32,529 bases of DNA from Synergistetes bacterium JGI 0000079-D21 (GTDB lineage: Bacteria; Synergistota; Synergistia; Synergistales; 79-D21): positions 16,898 to 49,426 of the forward strand of contig AQRZ01000052.1 in the NCBI GenBank assembly GCA_000402835.1, read 5' to 3'. Shown piece by piece: positions 1-7,597 of the stretch. Position 1 is the stretch's first letter, and each line of letters begins with the position of its first letter. Below the pieces are notes generated by a model, which saw only the letters and a program-made list of their open reading frames with translations, did not search any database and was not told the origin of the DNA. The translations under genes and the position numbers were made by a program.

Positions 1-36
1 TTCAGCTGTCATGTTCTTATGGGGTGCCAGATTTGG

Positions 37-155
37 TTTCCGGTGGTCATGGCGGAGGGGACACACCCGGTCCCATGCCGAACCCGGCCGTTAAGCCCTC
101 CAGCGTCGATGGTACTGCGGTCCTAACCGTGGGAGAGTAGATCGCCGCCGGAAAC
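37..155 (+). rRNA. rrf: 5S ribosomal RNA
   Basis: The stretch has the standard bacterial 5S pattern. The two ends pair (GGTTTCCGG near 35-43 with CCGGAAACC near 148-156). The interior has the conserved block ACACCCGGTCCCATGCCGAA, followed by GGGAGAGTAG. Length is about 119 nt, normal for 5S. Exact ends are uncertain by a few bases. Bases 1-36 would be the 23S-5S spacer, so the window starts at the distal end of an rRNA operon, a common place for contigs to break because rRNA operons are repeated. Confidence 0.95.
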
Positions 156-169
156 CTTTTTCAATTACG

Positions 170-208
170 AAGGGGAGTCTCCTACGAGACTCCCCTTCCT
201 TCGTTTTA
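170..208 (+). terminator. Intrinsic terminator of the rRNA operon
   Basis: A perfect 12-bp stem (AAGGGGAGTCTC pairing with GAGACTCCCCTT) closes a CTAC loop and is followed by a T-rich tract (CCTTCGTTTT). It lies about 15 nt after the 5S rRNA, where the end of the rRNA transcript is expected. Bases 209-302, before the first protein gene, hold a good Shine-Dalgarno (GAGAGGGGAGG) but no clear promoter hexamer pair. Confidence 0.9.
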
Positions 209-302
209 AAGGGCACCGCCTGTAGCATTTTTTCCTCCATTCATTTAAAATTGAAAAAACCGTTTAGTCATTCAACGAAGCAAGAGAGGGGAGGAACGAC
301 TC

Positions 303-1994
303 TTGGTCGACAGCCCGAGCCCGCTCCGTCTTGGAGATCTCCTGGTGAACGCAGGAGCCATCACCGAAAAGCAGCTTCAGTCGGCCCTGATGGAACAGCA
401 GCTCACGAACCTTCGTCTCGGTGAAATTCTCATCAAGAACGGGTTCCTCACCGAGCGCCAGCTTGCCGAAGCCCTCAGCAACCAGCTGAAGCTTCCGTTG
501 GTGACTCTCGCCCGATATCGCCCGATGATCGAGGCCCTCCGCATGGTGCCCGAAAGCGTGGCACGCCGACTGGAACTCCTTCCCCTGGCTGTCCTCGACA
601 ACAACCGATTGTTCATCGCCATGGCGGATCCCCTGAACATCCTCGCCATCGACGAGATCCGGATGCTCACCGGCATGGAGGTCGAAGTCGGGGTGGCGAT
701 CCCCTCGGAAATCCGGCGTGACATGGACAGCTTTTACAGCGTGAGGGGCAACGTCGACGACGCGATCGTGGAAATCGTCGACATGAGTGCGGCCGAGGAA
801 ATGAGAAAGGACCTGGACGCCGCAGCGGAGGCCTCCATCGACGACGCCCCGGTGGTCAAGCTCGTCAACGGCCTTCTCGACCAGGCCGTGCGGGAGGCGG
901 CCTCGGACCTGCACATCGAACCTTTCGAAAAGTCCTCGCGAGTCCGCTACCGCGTCGACGGCAACCTCTTCGATGCCCTCGACTTCCCGAGGAACCTCCA
1001 CCCGGCGGTCATCTCGCGCCTCAAGATCATGGCCAACATGGACATCTCGGAGAAGCGCCGTCCACAGGACGGCCGAATCCTCCTGAAGTTCCAGGAAAGG
1101 AAGGTCGACCTGCGGGTCTCCTCCCTGCCGACGGTCTACGGAGAAAAAATGGTCATGCGCGTCCTGGACCAGGCCTCCAGCGCGGTCGGCCTGGAACGGA
1201 TCGGCCTCCTCGAGGAGGACCGGTTGCTCCTGGACAGCATCATCAGCAAGCCCTACGGCATGATGCTGGTGACAGGCCCCACCGGAAGCGGGAAGTCGAC
1301 GACCCTCTACTCGGTCCTGGAAAAGATCAACGACCCGGAATCCAACCTCATCACCGTCGAGGACCCGGTCGAATACATGATCCCGGGAATCAACCAGGTG
1401 CAGATCAACGAAAAGGCGGGGCTCACCTTCGCGGACGCCCTTCGGTCGATCCTGCGCCAGGACCCCGACAAGATCATGGTGGGAGAGATCCGGGACACGG
1501 AAACCGCCCAGCTGGCCGTCCGGGCAGCCCTGACGGGGCACCTGGTCCTGTCGACGCTTCACACCAACGACGCCCCGAGCGCCGTGATCCGGCTGAACGA
1601 CATGGGCGTGGCCCCCTTCCTGATCTCCTCCTCGGTCATCGGCGTCATCGCCCAGCGGCTGGTTCGAAAGCTTTGCCCTGCCTGCAAGGAGGCTTTCGAG
1701 CCCGGCCCGAACCTCTGCAGGGAATACGGGATCCCCGAAGGCTCCCGGATCTACCGTGCCGTGGGCTGCGAGCAGTGCCGCTGGAGCGGGTACAAGGGAC
1801 GGACCGCGGTGTTCCAGATCATGACGGTCAACGACGAGATCCGGAAACTGATTTCCGACCAGGCCCAGGCCCGGGACATCGAGGCGGCGGCCACCAGAAA
1901 CGGGATGAAGACCCTGCGGGATGCCGGTCTCCTGAAAGTCCTGGAAGGGATCTCCAGCATGGAGGAAGTGCTCCAGGAAACGACGATCAACTGA
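303..1994 (+). CDS. pilB: Type IV pilus extension ATPase PilB (GspE family)
   Basis: A 563-residue hexameric secretion ATPase that would power pilin polymerisation at the inner-membrane base of the pilus. The N-terminus is an MshEN (T2SSE_N) domain with two tandem 24-residue motifs (residues 9-32 and 38-61). The C-terminal half is the motor: Walker A GPTGSGKST near residue 325, an Asp-box/Walker B region ending in MVGEIRD, and a tetracysteine zinc motif (CPAC...CEQC) near residues 458-495, typical of PilB/GspE and absent from PilT. The TTG start at 303 is chosen because GAGAGGGGAGG lies 5-15 nt upstream. pilT and pilC follow closely. PilB is preferred over GspE because the adjacent retraction ATPase and pilMNOPQ indicate a pilus; a secretion role cannot be excluded. 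Confidence 0.95.
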   Translation: MVDSPSPLRLGDLLVNAGAITEKQLQSALMEQQLTNLRLGEILIKNGFLTERQLAEALSNQLKLPLVTLARYRPMIEALRMVPESVARRLELLPLAVLDNNRLFIAMADPLNILAIDEIRMLTGMEVEVGVAIPSEIRRDMDSFYSVRGNVDDAIVEIVDMSAAEEMRKDLDAAAEASIDDAPVVKLVNGLLDQAVREAASDLHIEPFEKSSRVRYRVDGNLFDALDFPRNLHPAVISRLKIMANMDISEKRRPQDGRILLKFQERKVDLRVSSLPTVYGEKMVMRVLDQASSAVGLERIGLLEEDRLLLDSIISKPYGMMLVTGPTGSGKSTTLYSVLEKINDPESNLITVEDPVEYMIPGINQVQINEKAGLTFADALRSILRQDPDKIMVGEIRDTETAQLAVRAALTGHLVLSTLHTNDAPSAVIRLNDMGVAPFLISSSVIGVIAQRLVRKLCPACKEAFEPGPNLCREYGIPEGSRIYRAVGCEQCRWSGYKGRTAVFQIMTVNDEIRKLISDQAQARDIEAAATRNGMKTLRDAGLLKVLEGISSMEEVLQETTIN

Positions 1995-2039
1995 TCCGAT
2001 CCTTGCATCACGGGATAGGAAGAAAAGGGGTGATGACCA

Positions 2040-3146
2040 GTGGCCTTTGAACAGAGCATTCACACCCTGCTGAACGAGGTGATCCGCAGAAACGCCAGCG
2101 ACCTGCACCTGAGCGTCAACCTGCCTCCCGCCCTGAGAATCGACGGCGACCTGCATTACATCGGCGGGCCTGCGACCCTCACCAACGAGGATATCCGGCG
2201 CATGGTCACGGAGGTCCTGACGAGGCAGAAGCTGGCGCAATTCGAGGAAGAATGGGAACTGGACTTCAGCTTCACCTTCAAGATCCCCGGAGGGGATAGC
2301 GCCCGGTTCCGGGGAAACTGCTTCTTCGAGAGGGGCAGCCTCGCGGCGGCCTTCCGGATGATCCCCACACAGGTGAGAAGCACTTCGCAGCTGATGCTCC
2401 CGAAGTGCCTCGACGAGATCGCGAACAAGCTAAGGGGAGTCTTCCTCGTGACGGGCCCGACTGGGTCCGGCAAGAGCACGACGCTCGCCGCCATCATCCA
2501 GCAGATCAACACCACGCGGCGGTGTCACGTCATCACGATCGAGGACCCGATCGAGTACCTGTTCAAATCGGAAAAGGCAATCATCCAGCAGCGCGAGGTG
2601 GGCCTCGACACGCGCTCCTTTGCCAATTCCCTCAAGCGCGTCCTCAGGCAGGACCCCGACGTGATCATGATCGGAGAGATGCGGGACCTGGAGACCATCT
2701 CATCCGCCATCACCGCCGCGGAAACAGGCCACCTCGTCCTGACGACCCTCCACACTCCCGACGCGGTGCAGAGCATCGACCGCATCATCGACGTCTTCCC
2801 GCCCCACCAGCAGCAGCAGGTGAGGATGCAGATCAGCCACGTCCTGATCGGCGTCTGCTACCAGCAGCTGATCCCCCTGATGGGAGGCGGACGGATCGTG
2901 GCCACGGAGGTCCTGTTCGCGACGCCCGCGGTCCGGAACTGCATCCGGGAAGGGAAAACCGCCCAGATCCGAAGCATCATGCAGACCAGCGGGGGACAGA
3001 ACATGCACACCATGGACCAGGACCTCGCCCGCCTCGTCTGGGACGGTTTCCTCAGCACCGAGCAGGCGATGCAGTACGCCCTCGACCCGAAAGAGCTGGA
3101 ACGGATCCTCATGGACATGTCCCCGGCCTCGCGACAAATCCGCTAG
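2040..3146 (+). CDS. pilT: Type IV pilus retraction ATPase PilT
   Basis: A 368-residue ATPase that depolymerises the pilus and so drives twitching motility and DNA uptake in relatives. It has the PilT hallmarks: a short PAS-like N-terminal domain, Walker A GPTGSGKSTT near residue 138, the Asp/Walker B segment RQDPDVIMIGEMRD, the His-box region TTLHTPDA, and a C-terminal AVRNCIRE matching the PilT-specific AIRNLIRE motif. It lacks the tetracysteine motif of PilB. The GTG start at 2040 has AAAAGGGG 9 nt upstream. It lies 45 nt after pilB and 18 nt before pilC, so it is probably cotranscribed. Its presence argues for a dynamic pilus rather than a pure type II secretion system. Confidence 0.95.
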   Translation: MAFEQSIHTLLNEVIRRNASDLHLSVNLPPALRIDGDLHYIGGPATLTNEDIRRMVTEVLTRQKLAQFEEEWELDFSFTFKIPGGDSARFRGNCFFERGSLAAAFRMIPTQVRSTSQLMLPKCLDEIANKLRGVFLVTGPTGSGKSTTLAAIIQQINTTRRCHVITIEDPIEYLFKSEKAIIQQREVGLDTRSFANSLKRVLRQDPDVIMIGEMRDLETISSAITAAETGHLVLTTLHTPDAVQSIDRIIDVFPPHQQQQVRMQISHVLIGVCYQQLIPLMGGGRIVATEVLFATPAVRNCIREGKTAQIRSIMQTSGGQNMHTMDQDLARLVWDGFLSTEQAMQYALDPKELERILMDMSPASRQIR

Positions 3147-3164
3147 AGGGGGGAGGGAATCGCC

Positions 3165-4376
3165 ATGGATTTCCGGTACAAGGCCCGGAACGCAGAAGGA
3201 AAGATCGTCAAGGGAACTCACGCCGGCCAGTCCCAGTACCAGGTGGTGCAGTGGCTGAGGGAGCAGAACCTGGTTCCCATCAGCGTCCACGAGAACCGGA
3301 AGGGGACGAGCGTCCCGATCCTTGACCGCTTCCGGATGCACCTCGGCGTCAGCCTGAAGGACAAGGCCGTCCTGTTCCGGCAGCTGGCGACCCTGCTGGG
3401 GGCCGGGGTTGTCCTGGGCAACGCCCTTTCGGTCGTGAGCGACCAGACGAAGAACGTGCGGCTAGCCCATTCCATGAGAGAGGTCAAGCGGCTCGTCGAC
3501 AGCGGGAACTCCCTGAGTTCCGCCCTTCGGTCCAGGAAAGAGTTTTCCTCCCTGATCTGCTCGATCATCGAAGCCGGGGAGGACGGAGGCATGCTGGACC
3601 GAAGCCTCGAGCGCGTGGCGACTTTCCTCGAACGCCAGGACGAACTGCGGAAAAAGATCATCTCGGCCGTCACCTACCCGGCGGTGGTCAGCCTGTTCGC
3701 CCTGCTCGTCCTGTGGATCCTCATCACCGTCATCGTGCCCAAGTTCGCCATGGCTTTCAAAAGCCTCAACGTCGAACTCCCGAAGGTCACCACGCTGACC
3801 TTCCGGTTCGCAATCTGGCTCAACGAGAAATGGTACATCTTCACCGGGGGCGTTCTCGTCCTCGTCCTCCTTGTCGTCCTCCTGAACCGCTTCAGGAAAA
3901 CGAAGCCCATGATGGACGCGATGAAGCTCAAGCTTCCCCTTGTGGGAGACATCTTCTACAAGAGCATCATGGCCCGGTCCCTGAGGACGCTTTCCTCCCT
4001 CCTGGAGGCAGGGATCCCCGTTCTGAACGCCCTCGAAATGGCCGCGGGGGTCGCAAACAACATCCCGGTGGAAAAGGCCTTCATGGGCCTTCGGGACGCA
4101 GCACGAAAGGGCAGGGGGCTAGGGGAGACCGCCAAGACGATGCCGATCTTCCCCCTGATGGTGGCCCAGATGATCGTCGTGGGAGAGGAAACGGGAAAGG
4201 TCGACGCCATGCTGAACAAGGTAGCGGACTGGTTCGAAAGCGAACTGGACGAGAAGATCAAGCGGCTGACCTCGATCCTCGAACCCGCCCTGATCATCGC
4301 CGTGGGCCTTGTCGTGGCCATGATCGCCTCGGCCATCTACCTTCCGATCGTCGGCGCGATCCAGGCCTTAATCTAG
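3165..4376 (+). CDS. pilC: Type IV pilus inner-membrane platform protein PilC (GspF family)
   Basis: A 403-residue polytopic membrane protein with two repeated T2SSF domains (about residues 65-190 and 265-395). Each starts with the family pattern LFRQLATLLGAGV / ARSLRTLSSLLEAGIPVLNALE. Hydrophobic spans are visible near residues 170-195, 222-242 and 370-395. In the family it couples the cytoplasmic ATPases to the growing pilus. ATG 3165 follows a strong GAGGGGGGAGGG ribosome site. It completes the pilB-pilT-pilC block; a promoter-like site and a 208-nt gap separate it from the pilin. Confidence 0.95.
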   Translation: MDFRYKARNAEGKIVKGTHAGQSQYQVVQWLREQNLVPISVHENRKGTSVPILDRFRMHLGVSLKDKAVLFRQLATLLGAGVVLGNALSVVSDQTKNVRLAHSMREVKRLVDSGNSLSSALRSRKEFSSLICSIIEAGEDGGMLDRSLERVATFLERQDELRKKIISAVTYPAVVSLFALLVLWILITVIVPKFAMAFKSLNVELPKVTTLTFRFAIWLNEKWYIFTGGVLVLVLLVVLLNRFRKTKPMMDAMKLKLPLVGDIFYKSIMARSLRTLSSLLEAGIPVLNALEMAAGVANNIPVEKAFMGLRDAARKGRGLGETAKTMPIFPLMVAQMIVVGEETGKVDAMLNKVADWFESELDEKIKRLTSILEPALIIAVGLVVAMIASAIYLPIVGAIQALI

Positions 4377-4406
4377 AAATCTCTTTCGTAGTGATTTCAA
4401 AGGGAC

Positions 4407-4435
4407 TCGACAAACCCGGAACGGAGTGATAGGAT
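4407..4435 (+). promoter_or_regulatory. Candidate sigma70-type promoter for the pilin gene
   Basis: TCGACA (4407-4412; 5/6 to TTGACA), a 17-bp spacer, then TAGGAT (4430-4435; 4/6 to TATAAT) with a TGA just before it, giving an extended -10. It lies in the 208-nt gap between pilC and the pilin gene and would make a leader of about 140 nt. Strong separate expression is expected for a major pilin. The rest of the gap holds no open frame or convincing hairpin that I could see. Confidence 0.4.
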
Positions 4436-4584
4436 AACATCGTTCATTGATTTAGCGGCACGAAACGGTCGTCGGGTATCGCGTCTTTATCCTGCAGGTG
4501 TTTATGCCGGGAGGTGGAAAAAACAAAGAAGCGGTGTGAAGTTGTCGCGAAGATTTTCAATAAATAAAGGAGGCGAAACGAACA

Positions 4585-5046
4585 ATGAAGAAGTTTCTTC
4601 TGAAGAACCGCAAGGCAAAGGGCTTCACCCTCGTCGAACTCCTCATCGTCCTGATCATCATCGGTATCCTCGCCGGAGCCCTGCTGCTGGTCGCCGGAGC
4701 CGGAACGGACAAGGCCCAGGCGACCAAAATCGTCAGCGATCTTCGAAGCATGAAAGCCGCAGCGTTGATGTGCTATGCGGACAATAACAAATGGCCTACA
4801 GCAATTGAGTCGCTTGAGCCATACATGGAAAAGAACCTGAAGAAAGAACAATTTAAGGTTTATACGACAGGTGGTAATTGGGTTGGGTTTATTTCGACAG
4901 ACATTGTGACAGCAGGGGTTGCAGACAGGCTGACCCTGATGGTGAATCCTGGCAACGTACCAATATATGTTGGTAACGATGGGGTGCCGGATTCAACTAA
5001 CCAAACATTTGGGGAAAAGAAGTCTGTGTGGATGCGGGTAGACTAG
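4585..5046 (+). CDS. Type IV pilin (prepilin), likely the major pilin
   Basis: A 153-residue class III signal protein. A basic leader (MKKFLLKNRKAKG) is followed by the cleavage site G/FTLVELLIV and a hydrophobic helix ending near residue 37. Phe+1 and Glu+5 are both present, as required for processing by a prepilin peptidase and for assembly. The mature domain is small and resembles pseudopilin/PilA types. AAAGGAGG lies about 11 nt before ATG 4585. A strong terminator follows. The first part (4621-4740) is about 62% GC, but the surface-domain part (4801-5040) is about 45% GC with different codon choices (caa, aat, ttt, tat), so the exposed half may have been replaced by recombination. I name no symbol because it could be PilA or a GspG-like pseudopilin. 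Confidence 0.9.
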   Translation: MKKFLLKNRKAKGFTLVELLIVLIIIGILAGALLLVAGAGTDKAQATKIVSDLRSMKAAALMCYADNNKWPTAIESLEPYMEKNLKKEQFKVYTTGGNWVGFISTDIVTAGVADRLTLMVNPGNVPIYVGNDGVPDSTNQTFGEKKSVWMRVD

Positions 5047-5087
5047 GGTCCTTCCAAGAAGGAAGGGAATTTTTTAAAGGGATTTGC

Positions 5088-5134
5088 CAAGGAGCAAGGG
5101 GGCTTTAGAGAACCCTTGCTCCTTGTTTTTTTTA
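5088..5134 (+). terminator. Intrinsic terminator after the pilin gene
   Basis: A perfect 13-bp stem (CAAGGAGCAAGGG with CCCTTGCTCCTTG) with a 12-nt loop is followed by eight or more T residues. A smaller 6-bp hairpin (TCCTTC/GAAGGA near 5049-5063, then a T6 run) precedes it. Together they should end pilin transcripts and isolate the highly expressed pilin from the minor pilins. The remaining bases to 5273 are AT-richer and hold no gene; a weak TTTACA...TATTTA pair near 5131-5157 is not convincing. Confidence 0.92.
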
Positions 5135-5273
5135 CAATCAGCCTGGATCGATATTTAGGCTCTTCGTTAGTTCGTTCTAATTTTCTCTAGTGTTCTTCAT
5201 TTCACTTTCCCCGCCAATAGAATGGTATTTTCTCAGCGAATATCAAATTCACCGCAAGGGACGATGACCGTGA

Positions 5274-6173
5274 TTGCTCACCAGGGGGAAAAGTCGCGAC
5301 GCGTTTACGCTCGTTGAACTGCTCTGTTCTCTCCTTCTCTGCACCGTCATCGCGGGAGCGGCGATCGGGGTCCTTTCCGGCTGTATCCAGTCCTACGAAA
5401 GAGTCCTTGCCCTTGCCGAGGCGCGCAGGCGGGGGCAGAGTGTCCTGCAGATCCTCCGCCTTCCGGTCGAAAACGCGTCTCTCGGGCTGCCCTCGAAAGC
5501 GGAGGAGTTCAAGGCTTCCCTTTCGGTGGGCAAAGCTGCCCTGGCTGCAGTGAAAGGCTGGGATGGCCCCGTTTCGGTGGCGGCCGGAGAACTTCGCCTG
5601 CTTTACGCCGTTCCCACGACGATCGTTAACGAAGGCCTCGCGGCGGAAACCTCCTCCTCCCAGGACCGGGCCGTGAAGCTCTCTGCTCCGGTCACGGACG
5701 GCCAGGTTCAGGCCTGGACGGGATTCGGGCCGACCGTGACGAAGTCCTGGGTCCTCTTTCCCCCTTCCGGTGTCCCTTTCCTGGTAAAGGGCCTCTCGAA
5801 CCGGACCCTTTCGGTCCGTTCTTCGATTTCTTCGTGTATCTTTCACAACGCCCGCCTTCACTACCTGCGCGGCATCCGGGCCAGGGTGGTCCTCGTCAGC
5901 GGGCAGGAACCGGCCTTCTGCACGGAAGACGTGACGTCCGGTTCCGGCCTCCAGGAACGGGTCCTGGGGATCTCCGGTTTCCTTCCTGCTTTCGACCCCG
6001 TTAACCGGACCTTGACCCTAACGGTCCTTTCCCGCGGGGGGAGGCGCCACCCGGAAGCGGTTTCCCCGGCCCGCCTTCCGGGATGGCCCGAGCCGATCGA
6101 GGACGAGGACCGCCGGTACGTCCTGAGCGTCACAAGCAGGACCTGGCGGATCCGAAACGGGACCGAACCGTGA
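5274..6173 (+). CDS. Minor pilin-like protein with prepilin N-terminus (PulJ/PilW type)
   Basis: A 299-residue protein opening with a short leader and a prepilin motif, RDA/FTLVELLCSLLL, then a hydrophobic helix to about residue 35. The residue before the cleavage point is Ala, not the near-invariant Gly. Glu+5 is kept. The rest is a soluble, mostly beta-looking domain with four cysteines (about residues 192-220 and near the helix end) and no motif I can name. The TTG start at 5274 is the only start in frame after the upstream stop, which lies immediately before it; AAGGGA lies 12 nt upstream. By size and position it resembles the larger pseudopilins (GspJ/PilW) that prime the pilus tip. It overlaps the next gene by GTGA, implying translational coupling. 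Confidence 0.75.
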   Translation: MLTRGKSRDAFTLVELLCSLLLCTVIAGAAIGVLSGCIQSYERVLALAEARRRGQSVLQILRLPVENASLGLPSKAEEFKASLSVGKAALAAVKGWDGPVSVAAGELRLLYAVPTTIVNEGLAAETSSSQDRAVKLSAPVTDGQVQAWTGFGPTVTKSWVLFPPSGVPFLVKGLSNRTLSVRSSISSCIFHNARLHYLRGIRARVVLVSGQEPAFCTEDVTSGSGLQERVLGISGFLPAFDPVNRTLTLTVLSRGGRRHPEAVSPARLPGWPEPIEDEDRRYVLSVTSRTWRIRNGTEP

Positions 6174-7450
6174 AAGGGAAACCGAAGAGCAGAGGAATGA
6201 TCCTGCCGCTCCTTCTCGTGGTTCTCTTCCTCGGGGCCCTCCTGGCCGGGCTGGCCCTGGAAGAGGCCCAATCGACGGCAGGTCTCTCGGAACTCCACCA
6301 GGAGCAGTTGACCTGTTCCTGCGAGGGGGTTTCCGTGGTCAACCGCGGGGAAGCCTGGATTCTAGGCCAGATGGAAAAGGACGGGGTACTCCCTCGCTGG
6401 CTGAACGGCAAACCGTTCGAAGACGGGCTTCCCGGGGACGGGGTCCTCGGGGGAAGGGGGAATCTCCTCCTTTACCGGGAAGAATCGGGGCAGGGGCCCT
6501 TGTCCTGTACGCTTGAAATCTACGACCTGGACTACAGGACCGCAGACCCGCTCATGGGAGACCCTTCCCTTCCGCCGTCGTACTTCGATTTCTACTCCCT
6601 TCACGGCGGAACCGAGTTTTCGGACGGCCCCGCACTCGACCGCCTTTCCGCGATCGGGGACGTTTCTCTTTCCGACGGGGCTTCCCTTCAAGCCGAAAAC
6701 GGAGCGTGCCTCCTTTCGGGAAACGGGCAGGCTTTCCTCGTCTTCGGGGAGGATGTCCAGGGAAACTCGCTCGCGGGGTCCAACGGTGAGGTGATCGTCC
6801 GTTTCCGCCTTACCGGTTCGCCAGGGAACCTTCCCGCGGGATTCGAAATCGGTTTTCGCCTCGCTCCCGCGGGGCACGACCCGGAGAACGCCTTCCGGTC
6901 CGGCTTTTCCGCCGCGTTCTCGGTGGAGGACGATTCCCGGCCGGAAAACCGGGACCGCCTCCTCCTCAAGCAAAACGCGGTCGAACCCGACGGGTCAGAC
7001 CGGATCCTGGCCTGCATGCCGTTCCCTTTCTGCCGCAGTTCGAACCCGTTCGACCAGGAGAGGTACGCAGCCTACCTCGCAGGCCCTCACGAGCTTCGCA
7101 TCCGCTTTGAACCCGAAGGGGTCACGGTGGTCCTCGACCCCGGAGAGGGCTCCCTGGAAAAGCGTCTTTCGGTCTCCGTCGGGGCAGTGGCCGACCCGTC
7201 GAAGAAACCCCTCTTCGCCGGCCTTCGGTTTCGGGGCGGAAGCGGGGGCGGTCTTACCCTCCTTTCCCTGCGCGTCCACCCCGCCGACGAACAGGGGTAT
7301 TTCCCCGAATGCAGGAAAACGGGGTTCTACCTGATCCGTGCGGAGGCTTCGGGCCCCCGGTCTCGCCAGGTGTACGAAACGATCGTTTCCGCGGACCCCG
7401 GTTCGAAACAGGTCGAACAACTGTCCTGGACCGCACTTCCCTTTTTCTGA
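6170..7450 (+). CDS. Large PilX-like single-span protein of the pilus locus
   Basis: About 426 residues from GTG 6170, which overlaps the preceding stop as GTGA. ATG 6197 is an alternative start. A basic N-terminus (KGKPKSRG) is followed by one hydrophobic helix (residues 10-30), then a Glu, as in PilX/GspK-type minor pilins, but there is no clear FTLxE cleavage motif. The long periplasmic part is rich in Gly, Ser and beta-forming stretches (for example VIVRFRLTGSPGNLPAGFEI and HELRIRFEPEGVTVVL), which look like a jelly-roll or concanavalin-like carbohydrate-binding fold; that is inference from pattern only. Size and location suggest a tip component like GspK or a PilY-like adhesin. It is the last gene of the minor pilin pair; a 147-nt gap follows. 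Confidence 0.6.
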   Translation: MKGKPKSRGMILPLLLVVLFLGALLAGLALEEAQSTAGLSELHQEQLTCSCEGVSVVNRGEAWILGQMEKDGVLPRWLNGKPFEDGLPGDGVLGGRGNLLLYREESGQGPLSCTLEIYDLDYRTADPLMGDPSLPPSYFDFYSLHGGTEFSDGPALDRLSAIGDVSLSDGASLQAENGACLLSGNGQAFLVFGEDVQGNSLAGSNGEVIVRFRLTGSPGNLPAGFEIGFRLAPAGHDPENAFRSGFSAAFSVEDDSRPENRDRLLLKQNAVEPDGSDRILACMPFPFCRSSNPFDQERYAAYLAGPHELRIRFEPEGVTVVLDPGEGSLEKRLSVSVGAVADPSKKPLFAGLRFRGGSGGGLTLLSLRVHPADEQGYFPECRKTGFYLIRAEASGPRSRQVYETIVSADPGSKQVEQLSWTALPFF

Positions 7451-7482
7451 ACCCCACTCGGATATTTCACCGCTTTAAGGAC

Positions 7483-7511
7483 TTGCATTTTCCGGACCAC
7501 GCGACAATAAT
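7483..7511 (+). promoter_or_regulatory. Candidate promoter for pilMNOPQ
   Basis: TTGCAT (7483-7488), a 17-bp spacer, then AATAAT (7506-7511; 5/6 to TATAAT), in the 147-nt AT-rich gap between the PilX-like gene and pilM. The -35 match is poor (3/6), so this is a weak call. The gap shows no terminator and no other gene. Confidence 0.3.
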
Positions 7512-7597
7512 ATATTTGATCTCGGTTAGAGTTTTGTGCTTTTTTTCATTTTTCTGCCCCGTGAAAAACAACCTTTGACCCCTGGGGTGGTGAGGGT

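Noticed and set aside
264..2240. Very long open frame (about 650 codons) on the - strand opposite pilB
   Set aside because: It is the mirror of a GC-rich gene with strong third-position bias. The protein has no recognisable domain and is His/Asp/Arg-rich, and the + strand has unmistakable PilB motifs.
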